A stretch of DNA of 64,000 nt from Sternotherus odoratus (lineage: Eukaryota; Chordata; Testudines; Kinosternidae). Location: positions 43,298,848 through 43,362,847 of the forward strand of contig JAVMKO010000010.1 of the NCBI GenBank assembly GCA_032164245.1, read 5' to 3'. Positions within the stretch are counted from its first letter, which is position 1. Each line of letters opens with the position of its first letter. Position numbers and translations under genes: made by a program. The notes beneath the pieces were generated by a model. That model had not been told where the DNA came from and did not search any database. It saw only the letters and a list, made by a program, of their open reading frames with translations. Shown here piece after piece: positions 1 through 10,018 of this stretch.

Positions 1-262
1 CCGGCTCCCATCCGGGTCCCGGCGGCGGGCGGGCTGGCTGCCGGCTCCCACCCAGGTTCCGGCGGCGGGCGGGCTGGCTGCCGGCTCCCGGCTGCTGCCC
101 GGGTCCCGGCGGCGGGCGGGCTGCAGAGCTGCTGCCCAGACCCTGTGGCGGGTGAGCTGCTGCTCCAACAGCTCGTTTTTTAAAAAAAAATTATTAAACG
201 GACTTTTTGATTTAACGGACACCCCCTCGCCCGAATTAGTCCGTTAAATGGAGGTTTTACTG
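1..262 (+). mobile_element. Right end of a TA-target (Tigger/pogo-like) GC-rich MITE
   Basis: This is a GC-rich repeat of the pattern ccggctcccNNccgggtcccggcggcgggcgggctgg, then an A-rich stretch, then a terminus ending ccgttaaatggaggttttactg followed by TA (263-264). The same terminus ends the copy at 14882. The inside is read in the opposite sense to the 14610-14882 copy. No transposase is present. The left end lies outside the window. Classification rests on the TA target and terminal sequence only. Confidence 0.6.
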
Positions 263-2195
263 TACTGAAATGCATATGCAGCCCTGCCCTGCCCAGGACC
301 CAGGAGTGAAAAGATGGGATTGCAGATCAGAATTGAGGTGCACAGGCACGGATAGGTGTGGAAAACTTGCATCGCACTATCTCCATCAGTTTGTTCTCTT
401 TGCAACTGTTAAAAATACCACCCCCAATATCTTCCACTAAAAAAAAAAAAAAAAAAAGTTGAGTCTAAGCGTTTTCAGTCCTTCCCTGATGTAGCATACG
501 GGGAAAATGTTGCAGCCACTCTGCTGGCAAGCTGCTAACAATAACTTAAGTGGATGGATACCCACAAAGAAAGGAACCAAAGAAATGAACATCCTGTGTA
601 AGAGGCTCTCTCTGAGGCCAGGTATTCAGAGCATTAAATTCCTCCTGAACACAAAAGTCATTGGCAAGAGGTATTACCAATTACTAGGAACACTAACTTG
701 CCAACGTGAAGGGAGATGCTACACACAAAACACTGAGTAGGAAATATCTTGGCTGGTTCCCCAACAGACCATGTTACTCTAGCATTACATACTGCAGAGC
801 TATTCACACTGCCAGTGGCTAAGTCAACCCTTGTGTATTCAGTTGGAACGCAAGATCTAGCTTTTCTAACAGATATATCAAGAAAAAAAAAAGTCCTTTC
901 TATCCCTTCTAACCTGGAATAATAATTCTCCTCCAATTCCTACAAGCAAGGACAGAGGTTTAACCAGCAAGAACTTTCTCCTGCTTTAAATGCAGTCAAA
1001 AGCACACAGGGCTAAGGCTGCAAGTCTGTCACGGATTCAGTGATTTCTGGGACCACTGTGGCTTCTGCAGCTGCTGGTGTGACTGACCCCAGCGCTACCC
1101 GAGCCTGCCACACTGGCCACTGCTGGTGCAATCTCGGCTACTGCACTGCCCCCCACCCCTTCCCCCAGTAATTGTCCCAGGCCACCTCTTGCCCCAGAGC
1201 ATCAGCGGTTTCATCCCTACACAAACCTAGATATCCACTCTGTTGAAGTGTGGTCATTCACTTCCCACTGCCAGGCATCACATGCAGATTAGAGACATGA
1301 TGTACAGTGACTTAATTTATTCTGGACACAATTTCACTTACTGATTTGTGGTCTAAAGGCTGGTCACATGTTAAAAGAGCATTTCACAAACTACTGTAAC
1401 ATGCATATGAAACTCATTAAGTATTTCTTGGATTATCTAATGTCCTAGAACTGAGCAGGGCTCCAAGGAAAGATACTTAATACTGAAACAGGAGTTCAGA
1501 TGAAGGAACTCTCAACCACAAGGTTAGAACTTTCTTAAAAACACAGAGAAAGATTTTTTTTAAACCATGTGTTCTTCACCAAATGATGTTTGCTTTCTGC
1601 ATTTCACTCTGTACTTACAGTGAAAGGAGACCAGGCCCTTTCACTTTGATTGTAGTAAGGTTCATGAGCACTGTGCTGCAAACACTGCAGGGGAACATTT
1701 CTCTTCATACAAACAATTTTTCATTGCAATTAAACAAATCTTTCCATGACTTTTTAGCGCTAGTCTTAGAAAAGATTTTAACAAACATGCTTTTGGGACT
1801 TGAAAATGTCGCTTTAGATGAAATACCAGTATGTGTAAGCATAAGACAAAGCAAGTGAGCTTCATTCTCTTCTCTCAAACACAAGTTTTCTGCTTTTCAG
1901 GGAATGTGTTCCATGCCTTCAGGTATATAGACAGCTCCATGACATAGCACAGTAGAGTAATTACACCTGTTAAGTGATCCTAGTGAATTCAGACACTTTT
2001 CTTCCCATCCAGAAAGAGCATTGAACAATATTAATTGTTACACTTCTGAACCTAATAGTTTCATGCCCCAAGATTAGCAGCTTGAGAACTTCTTTTCTCC
2101 CACACAGGTATAAGAAAAGGCTATTTCACAGCACTGCCATCTTAATAAAGGCCAAGACAGTGACACTGTCACAGATTGAGAAGACAAATTTTCAG
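263..2195. other. Intron 11 sequence, no gene recognised
   Basis: This is AT-rich intronic DNA with an A-run at 440-457. The stretch 1020-1215 is unusually C/G-rich (ctgtcacggattc followed by Pro-codon-like C tracts) and looks like part of an interspersed repeat I cannot name. The short open frames here have no recognisable products. Confidence 0.5.
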
Positions 2196-2541
2196 TAGGA
2201 CTGTCAAGCGATTCAAAGAATCGCAATTAATCATGTTGTTAAACAATAATACCATTTATTTAAATATTGTTGGATGTTTTCTACATTTTCAAACATATTG
2301 ATTTCAATTACAACAGAATATGAAGTGTACAGTTCTCACTATATTTTTGATTACAAATATTTGCACTAAAAACAAAAGAAATAGTATTTTTCAATTCACC
2401 TTATACAAGTATTGTAGTGAATCACTATCATGAAAGTTAAACTTACAAATGTAGAATTATGTACAAAAAATAACTGAATTGAAAAATAAAACAATGTAAA
2501 ACTTTAGAGCCTACAAATCCACTCAGTCCTACTTCAGCCAA

Positions 2542-2996
2542 TCACTCAGACAAACAAACTTGGTTGCAATTTGCAGGGGATAATGCTGCGTGTTTATTTA
2601 CAATGTCACCTGAAAGTGAGAAGAGGCATTCGCACGGCACTGCTGTAAATATCTTGCGATGCCAGCTACATGCCAGATGAACTAAAGATTCATAGGTCCC
2701 TCCATCTTCAACCACCATTCCATAGGATATGCATCCATGCTGATGATGGGTTCTACTCTGTAACAATCCAAAGCAGTATGGACCAACACATGTTCATTTT
2801 CATTATTATGAGTCAGATGCCACCAGCAGAATGTTGATTTTCTTTTTTGGTGGTTCGGGTTCTGCAGTTTCCGCATCTTTTGCTCTTTTAAGACTTCTGA
2901 AAGCATGCTCCACACCTCGTTCCTCTCAGATTTTGGAAGGCACTTCAGACTTTTAAACCTTGGGTCGACTGCTGTAGCTATTTTTAGAAATCTCAC
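2542..2996 (-). pseudogene. hAT transposase C-terminal fragment, left arm
   Basis: Two overlapping frames encode the end of a hAT (ZBED-like) transposase. One has Ile-Ala-Thr-Ala-Val-Asp-Pro-Arg-Phe-Lys-Ser-Leu-Lys and later Ile-Ser-Met-Asp-Ala-Tyr-Pro-Met-Glu-Trp-Trp. The other has the dimerisation-domain motif Cys-Leu-Phe-Ser-Leu-Ser-Gly-Asp-Ile-Val-Asn-Lys. A frameshift near 2690 separates them. The N-terminal zinc finger and catalytic core are absent. Dead copy. Confidence 0.85.
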
Positions 2997-3169
2997 ATTG
3001 GTATCTGTTTTTTGTCAAATCTGCTGTGAAAGTGTTCTTAAAGCAAACGCGTTAGGTCATCATCCAAGACTGCTAGAACATGAAATACATGGCAGAATAC
3101 ATGTAAAACAGAGCCAAAGACATACAGTTCTCACCCAAGGAGTTCAGTCACAAAATTAACACATTTTTA

Positions 3170-3445
3170 ACGGCCATCATCAGCATGGAAGAATATCCTC
3201 TGGAATGAATATCCTCTGGAATGGTGGCCGAAGCAGGAAGGTGCATACGGATGTTTAGCATATCTGGCACAAATACCTTACAACGTTGGCTACAAAAGTA
3301 CTGTGCCTGTTCTCACTTTCAAGTGACATTGTAAATAAGAAGCAGTCAGCAGCAACTCCTGTATATGTAAACAAACTTAGTTGTCTTAGCGATTGGCTGA
3401 ATAAATAGGAAGACTGAGTGGACTTATAGGCTCTTAAGTTTTACT
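3170..3445 (+). pseudogene. hAT transposase C-terminal fragment, right arm (inverted copy)
   Basis: The translation shows Pro-Leu-Glu-Trp-Trp near 3215 and a decayed equivalent of the Leu-Phe-Ser-Leu-Ser-Gly-Asp-Ile-Val-Asn-Lys motif near 3310-3345, with stops. The DNA is alignable by eye with the reverse complement of 2510-2760: the shared words include catcatcagcatgga, gacattgtaaataa and gattggctgaa. It contains a short internal duplication (aatatcctctggaatg twice). Confidence 0.75.
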
Positions 3446-3492
3446 TTTGAGAACAGTTATGTAACTTGTATGAGGTGAACTGAAAAATACTA

Positions 3493-3628
3493 CATCGGAC
3501 CCTCGCTAGAACGTGGGATTTGGGGTCCATGTGCGGTACCGTGTTAACTAAGTTTGGGATCGATGGCCGCGACCACGCTATATGCAAATTCGTGCTATAT
3601 AGATATACGTTCTAGTGACGGCCCACTG
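3493..3628. mobile_element. 136-bp TA-target MITE nested in the hAT
   Basis: The ends are catcggaccctcgctagaacg and, inverted, cagtgggccgtcactagaacg. TA flanks both sides (3491-3492 and 3629-3630). Comparison with the left arm of the hAT gives the uninterrupted host sequence gaaaaatactatttctt, proving insertion at a TA. No coding capacity. Tc1/mariner-type (probably Tigger/pogo-like) by target and ends. Confidence 0.8.
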
Positions 3629-4398
3629 TATTTCTTATTTTTACAGTGCAAATATTTGTAATAAAAATAATATAAAGTGAGCACTGTATACTTTGTAGTC
3701 TGTGTTGTATTAGAAATATATTTGAAAATGTAGAAAAACAACCACAAATATTTAATAAATTTCAATCGGTATTCTATTGTTTAAACACAATTAATCGCAC
3801 TGTTAATTTTTTTAATCACGTTTAATTTTTTTGAGTTAATCATGTGAGTTAACTGTGATTAATTGACAGCCCTAATTTTTAGTATTTCTTGCTTCTGCCT
3901 CCCTGTGGTTTGCAGAGCCCCATCTCCCTATGATCTTCACCTATGTACTGCCATCTTTTAACACTCGACCCTCCTGGGAACATCATCTCACCATCTGCCT
4001 TGTGCGCAGCACCTCCACCTTATGGAAAGGCCAGGATGAAGATGCTAAACGTCACAGCAGAGTGTGCAGCTCTGCCCCAGTTTTCACCTCTAGACTTATC
4101 CAAATTTCAAACGCTCCTGTATATTCAGTGAATGAGGCACAAAAGTGTGCTCTGGCATGCCCTCCAAGATATGGTTGAAAACTTCTCAAGGCTCAGAAAA
4201 AAAATATGAACCCTTTTAAATTTAAGGCCTTGGTTTTACCAAGTTTTGAATCCAAAAGCACATCCGGGTGCCTCTTCTCCGTAAGCATTGCACAGCAATC
4301 TTCTACCAGTCTTTGTACATCAAAACCTTGAGAGCACAGCTCATGTCATATGGTGTAAAGCTGCTTCATCTCAGCTTCTCAGCAGAATGACTACTTAC

Positions 4399-4491
4399 TA
4401 GTGTAGAGAAGGCACGAGTCGGCAGGAGCTCCATGACTTTTGCCACTACTTCTAGGCTTTGGCGTAAGTACCGTTGCCATTCAGTCTGCTG
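4399..4491 (-). CDS. XPO6: XPO6 exon 11, last exon in the window
   Basis: This exon has 31 codons, Gln-Gln-Thr-Glu-Trp-Gln-Arg-Tyr-Leu-Arg to Ala-Phe-Ser-Thr-Leu (about residues 483-513), with both ends in phase 0. The donor is CTA|GTAAGT. The acceptor reads ACAGCAGCAG, so three consecutive AGs are possible. The first (AG at 4493-4492) reproduces the Asp-Gln-Gln-Thr known from the family and is chosen here. Arg replaces the His I recall in Pro-Thr-His-Ala-Phe. No further XPO6 coding sequence was found between 4398 and 1. Confidence 0.93.
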
Positions 4492-5827
4492 CTGTGTGGA
4501 GAAAGAACAGGGTAATCACCTCCTTTATTTGCCTCCAGGCGGAAAGCAGAAACAGCTGGCCTATATTTAACAAGCTGGTAGGCCATAAGTACTGGAAAAA
4601 TGACTAACCTGTACCTACCAGGGTTTGGCTTCTGTCTGAACATCTGAGAATTAATACAATATAGTTTATAGGAGTTTCCTACTTTGTCAGCAATCTCAGC
4701 TGGAGAGAAGATTTGCAAGCTTTCATTGACAAAGGCTGTTAACTATGCTAAGTAATTGTGCATCCATGTCATATCACTTTCTGGCCTTCTAGTAATCGCA
4801 GTGTCCTTTATTCTGTCTGTATCCTCTTACCCTGGAGCGCATCAGTGTTATTCTAGAGCAAATTTTCAAACATTGTCTTCCATTTAAACATGCCCTCCTT
4901 TAATAAAAGGACCAATATCAAATAAGAGCTAAGTGTCTGCATGTGTCATATGACAACAGTGTCTGAAATCCAAGAACCAATTTCTGCCTTGGTCTAAAAA
5001 AAAGGGTGTATTTGAAAAACACAAAGAGGAACTAAAACCAACTCTTACAAACAATGGTTATTGCAGAAGTATACACAAGATCAGTTTCTCTATAGCAAAA
5101 CAGACTGACTACTCTCTAACAGCCTGGTTTCCCTCTGTGACAAGTTCAAATTTGTTTTACTTTCACAGCCTCTTTACCCAACCCAGCCATATCAAGGACA
5201 GGCTTACTCATCACTCTAAAACACCATCTAGACTCACTACAGCTAACATGTCAGTTCAGAGAAGAAATATCACATGCAAATGGAAAGAGTAGAGTTCAAA
5301 TGGCTCAAATTAATGCAGATTTTTTTCTGCTTCCTTTTATCTGCTGCGTTATAATGGAAATTCTCTGCCTCCATTGCAGGCTAAAAACAGAGTCAGGCAG
5401 GACAGCAACACAAAGTCCATTAGCGAAAACATTTCATGCTTCTTTCAACCTCAAAACCCACACAATACTGTATATCTTGCTTCATGCACGTAACAGCGGC
5501 CTTCAAACTTAATATACTCCTGCACTTAAAAACTAGGTTCAGAGAGGCTAAGTGGGGAATCATAGCACTGCTGATCCCTTAATGCTCTTGATTTGGAATG
5601 GTGAGGATGCTGACAAGTTGCTTAGACACATGCATTATCCTGGCAGCACTGAAACTGTTAAGATACAAGAGATGTCAGAAAGAGGTGAAAATTAATAGTG
5701 TGAAATAGTGGTCTGGCCTGTATGTTGAAAAAGGGACCAGATCCTGGAAGGAAGTTTCAGAGGTACTCAGTACAACCCAGTTTAGTGCCTAGGCATGCAG
5801 TTTTCCTACCAAGTCTTGGTTTCTTAC
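4492..5827. other. XPO6 intron 10, nothing recognised
   Basis: This is AT-rich intronic sequence between exons 11 and 10. I see no clear repeat family and no open frame with a recognisable product. The words around 5525-5560 weakly recall a MIR 3' region. Confidence 0.5.
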
Positions 5828-5936
5828 ATCGTCATCTAGAGTCTCATCATCCAGCTCCTCCAACTGTGCCTGGTTGTACCTGAATTGTATTCGATTCAAA
5901 ACTTCTGTCAGCAGCAGAATCAAGGCGTCTTCGTAC
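5828..5936 (-). CDS. XPO6: XPO6 exon 10
   Basis: This 109-nt exon completes Arg and encodes Tyr-Glu-Asp-Ala-Leu-Ile-Leu-Leu-Leu-Thr, then on to the acidic end Leu-Asp-Asp-Glu-Thr-Leu-Asp-Asp-Asp (about residues 446-482). The acceptor is gctcgtggcag and the donor is GAT|GTAAGA. The exon is phase 0 at its end. The acidic, Gln-rich segment is a conserved mark of exportin-6. Confidence 0.94.
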
Positions 5937-6395
5937 CTGCCACGAGCAAAAGAAAGAAAGCACAAGATTGAGAAAAGGGAGTTCTAGCAGAATACTCGTG
6001 CAAGCCCCCACCGCTTTCAGTAAGCGGCAGTGGTAGGTGCTGTATCAGCTTAGGGCCTACAATGTTGCCTTACAGACTTGTTTGCTAGGGAGACACCAGA
6101 CAGCCACAGCAGTATTAAATTGTAAACAGCTTTTCTAAGCTATAATGTGCCATATGACGATGCAGAGAAACTGCAGCAAGAACTGATAACCCACTCAACT
6201 TTGAAAATTAGACAGGAAACTAACAGCAACAGAGGGAGCTGAAGAGAAAGAAGATCCGTAAGATAGTGAAGCATGACAGGGCAGGCTTTAAATGAATGGT
6301 CTCCATTTGAAGGAATTTGCTACTAATTACATGGCTCCTGCTTGCTTGTAGCCATTTAACTGTGCCTCTTTTGAGGAGTGGACAATGCTTTTAAA

Positions 6396-6615
6396 TCATA
6401 GAAGATTAGGGTTGGAAGAGACTCAGGAGGTCATCTAGTCCAACTCCCTGCTCTAAGCAGGACTAACACCAACTAAATCATCCCAGCTAGGGCTTTGTCA
6501 AGCCTGACCTTAAAAACCTCTAAGGATAGAGATTCCACCACCTTCCTAGGTAACCCATTCCAGTGCTTCACCATCCTTCTGGTGAAAAATAGTGTTTCCT
6601 GATATCCAACCTAGA
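6396..6615 (-). mobile_element. CR1 LINE 3' end
   Basis: On the minus strand this is the 3' terminal stretch of a CR1 LINE. The plus strand reads atcatagaagattagggttggaagagac, then ggtcatctagtccaac and ccattccagtgcttcacca, all familiar from antisense amniote CR1 tails. It is 5'-truncated as usual; no protein domain remains. Confidence 0.85.
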
Positions 6616-6643
6616 CCTGCAAAGATGGATTATAACCAATGGT

Positions 6644-6847
6644 AACAAAGAGTCCTTTGGCACCTTAAAGACTAACTAAAGTTTTCAAGCATAAGCTTTG
6701 GTGGGCTAATACCCACTTCGTCGGATGCAAGCAGTCAGTGGGTATGCCCACGAAAACTTATGCTTGAAAACTTTAGTTAGTCTTTAAGGTGCCACAGGAC
6801 TCTGCTACCTCTGCTATTCCCGACTAACACGGCTACCTCTCTGATTC
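6644..6847. mobile_element. Penelope-derived foldback, 15-bp target duplication
   Basis: This short element is built of two inverted copies of the PLE terminal region: cttaaagactaactaaagttttcaagcataagc and, inverted, gcttgaaaactttagttagtctttaagg. It is flanked by attataaccaatggt at 6629-6643 and again at 6848-6862 (exact). The minus-strand arm has a hammerhead-like core: CCGACGA at 6724-6718, a stem II hairpin, and CAAA where GAAA is expected. The plus-strand arm keeps the hairpin plus GAAA but has lost the CYGAYGA part. No coding sequence. Confidence 0.8.
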
Positions 6848-6862
6848 ATTATAACCAATGGT

Positions 6863-8401
6863 CAAGTTCTGCTTCTTGCTACTAAAAAGCCAAGCAGAGA
6901 TGCCAACCAGTTATCAAAATCCTATAATATGGATAGGTAATCAACTAAATAACTACAAAACTGCAACACCACTTGCTGTGATCACCACATTATTCTGATT
7001 AACCTTTGTCCAAGGGAGAGAGCAACTTGTAAATGGGTGAGGTGGGAAAACTAAACCTCAAGTCTTAGCTATATAGCAAAGGTTCAGATAGTTAGAAGGA
7101 TCGTGGGCTGAGTAGTAACAGTTTAAACTAGAAGGTCATCCCCAGAATACTTATGTCTTCCAGTGCCTTCATGTGGTTTAGGCTAAGATTTTCAAAAACG
7201 TACATGCCTATCTTTAGGCATCTAAATAAGTGGCTTGATTTTCTTAAGTGCTTAGTGCCTTGTAGCTCCCACTGATGTCATATTTGTTTTGCGGTTTTGA
7301 AGTTGACCAGTTATTGTCCAAGAAGAAAGTCATGATAATTCTTTCACCCCTACTATAGGCACTGCCACCAGCAACAGTATTTATTTTCTCTCACGGTATC
7401 TGCAATGTAGCATACAAAAGTCAAAAGAGTTTCCCCCCCCCCCCCCAATCAACCATGAGTAATGCCAAATTGCAAAATCAACACAGAACAGCCCTGGGCG
7501 GGAACACAGCCAGCAGCAACCAGTGATGACCCAAGACTGTCAAGTTGCTCTGAAGGCCCATTTCCTACATTCCTTTAAGAAAACAACTGCCCTGGAGAGT
7601 GTCCCAGGTCATGCCTTTCTCCAGGAAAAAGCAGGTTGGAAAGTTAGGAATTTATCTATACTAGTAACAAGAAGAATCAGAGCATGGTGCAATGTAAGGG
7701 ACAGTCCAATCGGCTGTGCTCCTAACTGAGCAGCCAGATGCTTTCAATGAAAGGTTGCTATCCTACCGGCGTGTTACTGAAGAGATAACGTAAACGTGGA
7801 TTTGGTGATCTGTATGTTACGCTACTGGATAAAATGTAAAATTCATAAACCACAAGGAACAGGAAGTTTCACATGCTGTTCCTGTGGTGTAACCACACCT
7901 ACATCATCGAATTAAGACACACAAACACTTCTACAACAGTCTACATGTTTGATAAGAGCCACGGAAGCTTTAGCGAAAAACAGGCACCTTTGCAGAAAGA
8001 GCAATACAAGTTTAAACAGCTCATAGCATTTCTGATTATCAAAGAAAGATATTCTATCTCCGACAAAAGAAGCTAATATTGTTCTGATTTTTTCCTATAT
8101 CACAAAAACTGAATATATATAATTAAGCAAGGCATGTGCCCATGATCACTGTGGGAAAAGGAGAAGAGTGACAAGCAGTGAGAATTCAGCATAATTGTGT
8201 GCAGCTTGGTGAACAGTTTATTGAGACTGGCAAGTTCTCACATCTGAACTCATCTGAAAAATCCAATAAAGCAACTTCCAGCACCGAACAGACATGGGCT
8301 GGCTGGGCTAGCTAGTTTTGCACTTGTTCTTGTCTGAATGTCTTTTTTGGTAACACATCAGTTCTATATAGATTTAGAATGCTCACTGGGAAAGGAAGCG
8401 G
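6863..8401. other. Intron 9 sequence, old repeat traces
   Basis: AT-rich intronic DNA. A C-homopolymer lies at about 7430-7446. The stretch 7180-7290 (gattttcaaaaa, gcatctaaataagtgg, gctcccactgatgtca) resembles an old amniote interspersed repeat. Short open frames at 7523-7729 and 7873-8076 have no recognisable product. Confidence 0.45.
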
Positions 8402-8447
8402 TAACAAAGTCCTGTGGCACCTTAAAGACTAACTATAAAGTTTTGAA

Positions 8448-8483
8448 GCATAAGCTTTCGTGGGCTAATACCCACTTCATCGG
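8448..8483 (-). ncRNA. Hammerhead-ribozyme-like core in PLE terminus
   Basis: On the minus strand: CCGATGA (8483-8477), a stem II hairpin agtgggta/tagcccac (8476-8460), GAAA (8459-8456), then GC-TTAT-GC (8455-8448), a 2-bp stem III, then TT. This is the type I hammerhead order CUGANGA - stem II - GAAA - short stem III - UH, with one departure: C for the conserved U at the second core position. PLEs of several animals are known to carry hammerhead motifs in their terminal repeats. Stem I pairing is not convincing by eye, so activity is uncertain. Confidence 0.55.
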
Positions 8484-8590
8484 ATGCAAGCAGTGGAAGT
8501 GTCCAGAGGCAGGTATAGAAAAGTAGGCAAGAACCAGGTGGGAAGTAAAAAGGTTAGTCCAATTAGGCTGAACCAGCTTGTTATCTCCGA

Positions 8591-9286
8591 TCAGGGAGGG
8601 TGGGTTATTCTTCTAGCATTTGAATGGGGGGTGTGAACATGGAGAGAGGAGAAACTATTTCTGTAATTAGCAAGCCATTGTAGGTCTTTGTTCAAGCCGA
8701 GATTGTGTTGAATTTGCAAATTAATTGTATTTCTGCAGTTTCCCTTTGCAGTCTGGACTTGAAGGTTTTTTGCTGCAGTATGGTGACTTAAATCTGTAAT
8801 TGTGTGTCCAGGCAGGTTGAAGTATTCTCCTACAGGATTTTGTATATTGCCATTCCTAATATCTGATTTGTGTGCATTTATCCTTTTTCGTAGGGACTGT
8901 CCAGTTTGGCCGATGTACATAGCAGAGGGACACTGGTGGCATATAATGGCATATATGACATTGGTTGATGTGCAGGTGAATGAACCAGTGATGGTATGGT
9001 TGATCTGGTTAGGTCCTGTGATGGTGTTGCTGGTGTAGATATGTGGGCAGAGTTGGCATCGAGGTTTGTTGCATGGATTGGTTCCTGAGTTGGAGTTATT
9101 GTGGTGCAGTGTGCTGTTGCTGGTGAGAATTTGTTTAAGGTTGGCAGGTTGTCTGTGTGCCAGGATTGGCCTTCCTCCCAAGGCCTGTGAAAGTGAGGGA
9201 TTATTGTCCAGGATGGGTTGTAGGTCACTGATGATGCGTTGCAGAGGTTTTAACCGAGGACTGTAGGTGATGGCCAGTGTGAAATG
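8591..9286 (-). pseudogene. PLE GIY-YIG endonuclease region
   Basis: This long open stretch encodes the C-terminal part of a Penelope-like polyprotein. The GIY-YIG nuclease motif reads Val-Ile-Tyr-Ala-Ile, a Cys-x2-Cys pair, then Met-Tyr-Ile-Gly-Gln-Thr-Gly-Gln-Ser-Leu-Arg-Lys-Arg-Ile-Asn-Ala-His-Lys-Ser-Asp. It is followed by Pro-Val-Gly-Glu-Tyr-Phe-Asn-Leu-Pro-Gly-His. The linker before it (Tyr-Ser-Pro-Arg-Leu-Lys-Pro-Leu, and Cys-x4-Cys-x2-Cys around 9060-9078) matches the Neptune group. The catalytic Tyr and Arg look present. The frame is open for about 230 codons, so the copy may be fairly young. The first ~14 residues of the open frame (9328-9287) are antisense RT sequence across the inversion point and do not belong to the protein. 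Role: nicks target DNA to prime reverse transcription. Confidence 0.88.
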
Positions 9287-10012
9287 ACAGTCTGGACCTA
9301 TACATAGAATGCTTCCGCCGACGTGCACAGGCAGAAATTGTGGAAAAACAACATCGCCTGCCTCACAACCTAAATCGTGCAGAACGCAATGCTACCCACA
9401 GCCTCAGAAACAACCCTGACATCATTATCAAAGAGGCTGATAAAGGAGGTGCTCTTGTCATCATGGACAGGTCAGACTACCAAAAGGAGGCTACCAGACA
9501 ACTCTCCAATACCAATTTCTACAGGCCACTTCCCTCCGATCCCACTGAGGAATATACTAAGAAACTGCACCATCTACTCAGGACTCTCCCTGCACTAACA
9601 GGAACAAATTAATATACCCTTAGAGCCCCGACCGGGGTTATTCTATCTACTACCCAAGATCCACAAACCTGGAAACCCTGGACACCCCATCATCTCGGGC
9701 ATTGGCACTCTCACTGAAGGACTGTCTGGATATGTAGACTCTCTACTCAGACCCTTTGCCACCAGCACTCCCAGCTAACTCCGTGATACCACTGACTTCC
9801 TGAGGAAACTACAATGCACTGGTGACCTTCCAGAAAACACCATCCTAGTCACCATGGATGTAGAGGCTCTCTACACAAACATCCCACACAAAGATGGAAT
9901 ACAAGCTGTCCGGAATAGTATCCCTGATGATGCCACAGCACAGGTGGTTGCTGAGCTCTGTGACTTTATCCTCACACACAACTATTTCAAATTTGGTGAC
10001 ATGCACGAGGTA
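9287..10012 (+). pseudogene. PLE reverse transcriptase, broken
   Basis: The plus strand encodes Leu-Asp-Leu-Tyr-Ile-Glu-Cys-Phe-Arg-Arg, then Ile-Ile-Ile-Lys-Glu-Ala-Asp-Lys-Gly-Gly-Ala-Leu-Val-Ile-Met. After a frame change near 9603 it continues Leu-Leu-Pro-Lys-Ile-His-Lys-Pro-Gly, and then Met-Asp-Val-Glu-Ala-Leu-Tyr-Thr-Asn-Ile-Pro-His, the block with the first catalytic Asp. A TAA stop lies near 9776. The sequence ends soon after Asn-Tyr-Phe-Lys-Phe-Gly-Asp, before the Tyr-Ala-Asp-Asp-type box and thumb. The order and wording are typical of Penelope-like RTs, which are related to telomerase RT. Confidence 0.87.
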
Positions 10013-10018
10013 ATCCAG

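Larger units (their letters stand above)
2196..3874. mobile_element. hAT DNA transposon, foldback form with 8-bp target duplication
   Basis: The termini are taggactgtcaag at the left and the inverse ending ttgacagcccta at the right. They are flanked by attttcag (2188-2195) and atttttag (3875-3882), an 8-bp duplication with one mismatch, which is typical of hAT. The two halves are inverted copies of one another: the 3' transposase end plus AT-rich subterminal region occurs on the minus strand at about 2196-2996 and again on the plus strand at about 3170-3874. The element is broken by substitutions, stops and a nested MITE. Confidence 0.85.
8402..10018. mobile_element. Neptune-type Penelope-like element with its two halves inverted
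   Basis: The low end carries the PLE terminal region with a hammerhead-like motif (minus strand). It is followed, still on the minus strand, by the GIY-YIG endonuclease region up to about 9286. From about 9287 the sequence switches to the plus strand and encodes the reverse transcriptase, which breaks off at about 10012-10018 against a DIRS element. In an intact PLE the RT precedes GIY-YIG on the same strand, so one half has been inverted, as in twin-priming inversions. Frameshifts and a stop make it inactive. Confidence 0.88.

Noticed and set aside
1020..1215. C/G-rich stretch as possible coding exon or CpG island
   Set aside because: Few CpG dinucleotides, no splice-bounded frame matching exportin-6; more like part of an interspersed repeat.
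8591..9328. GIY-YIG open frame as a possible host or intron-homing nuclease
   Set aside because: Neighbouring PLE RT, Neptune-type linker and PLE terminal sequence show it belongs to a retroelement.
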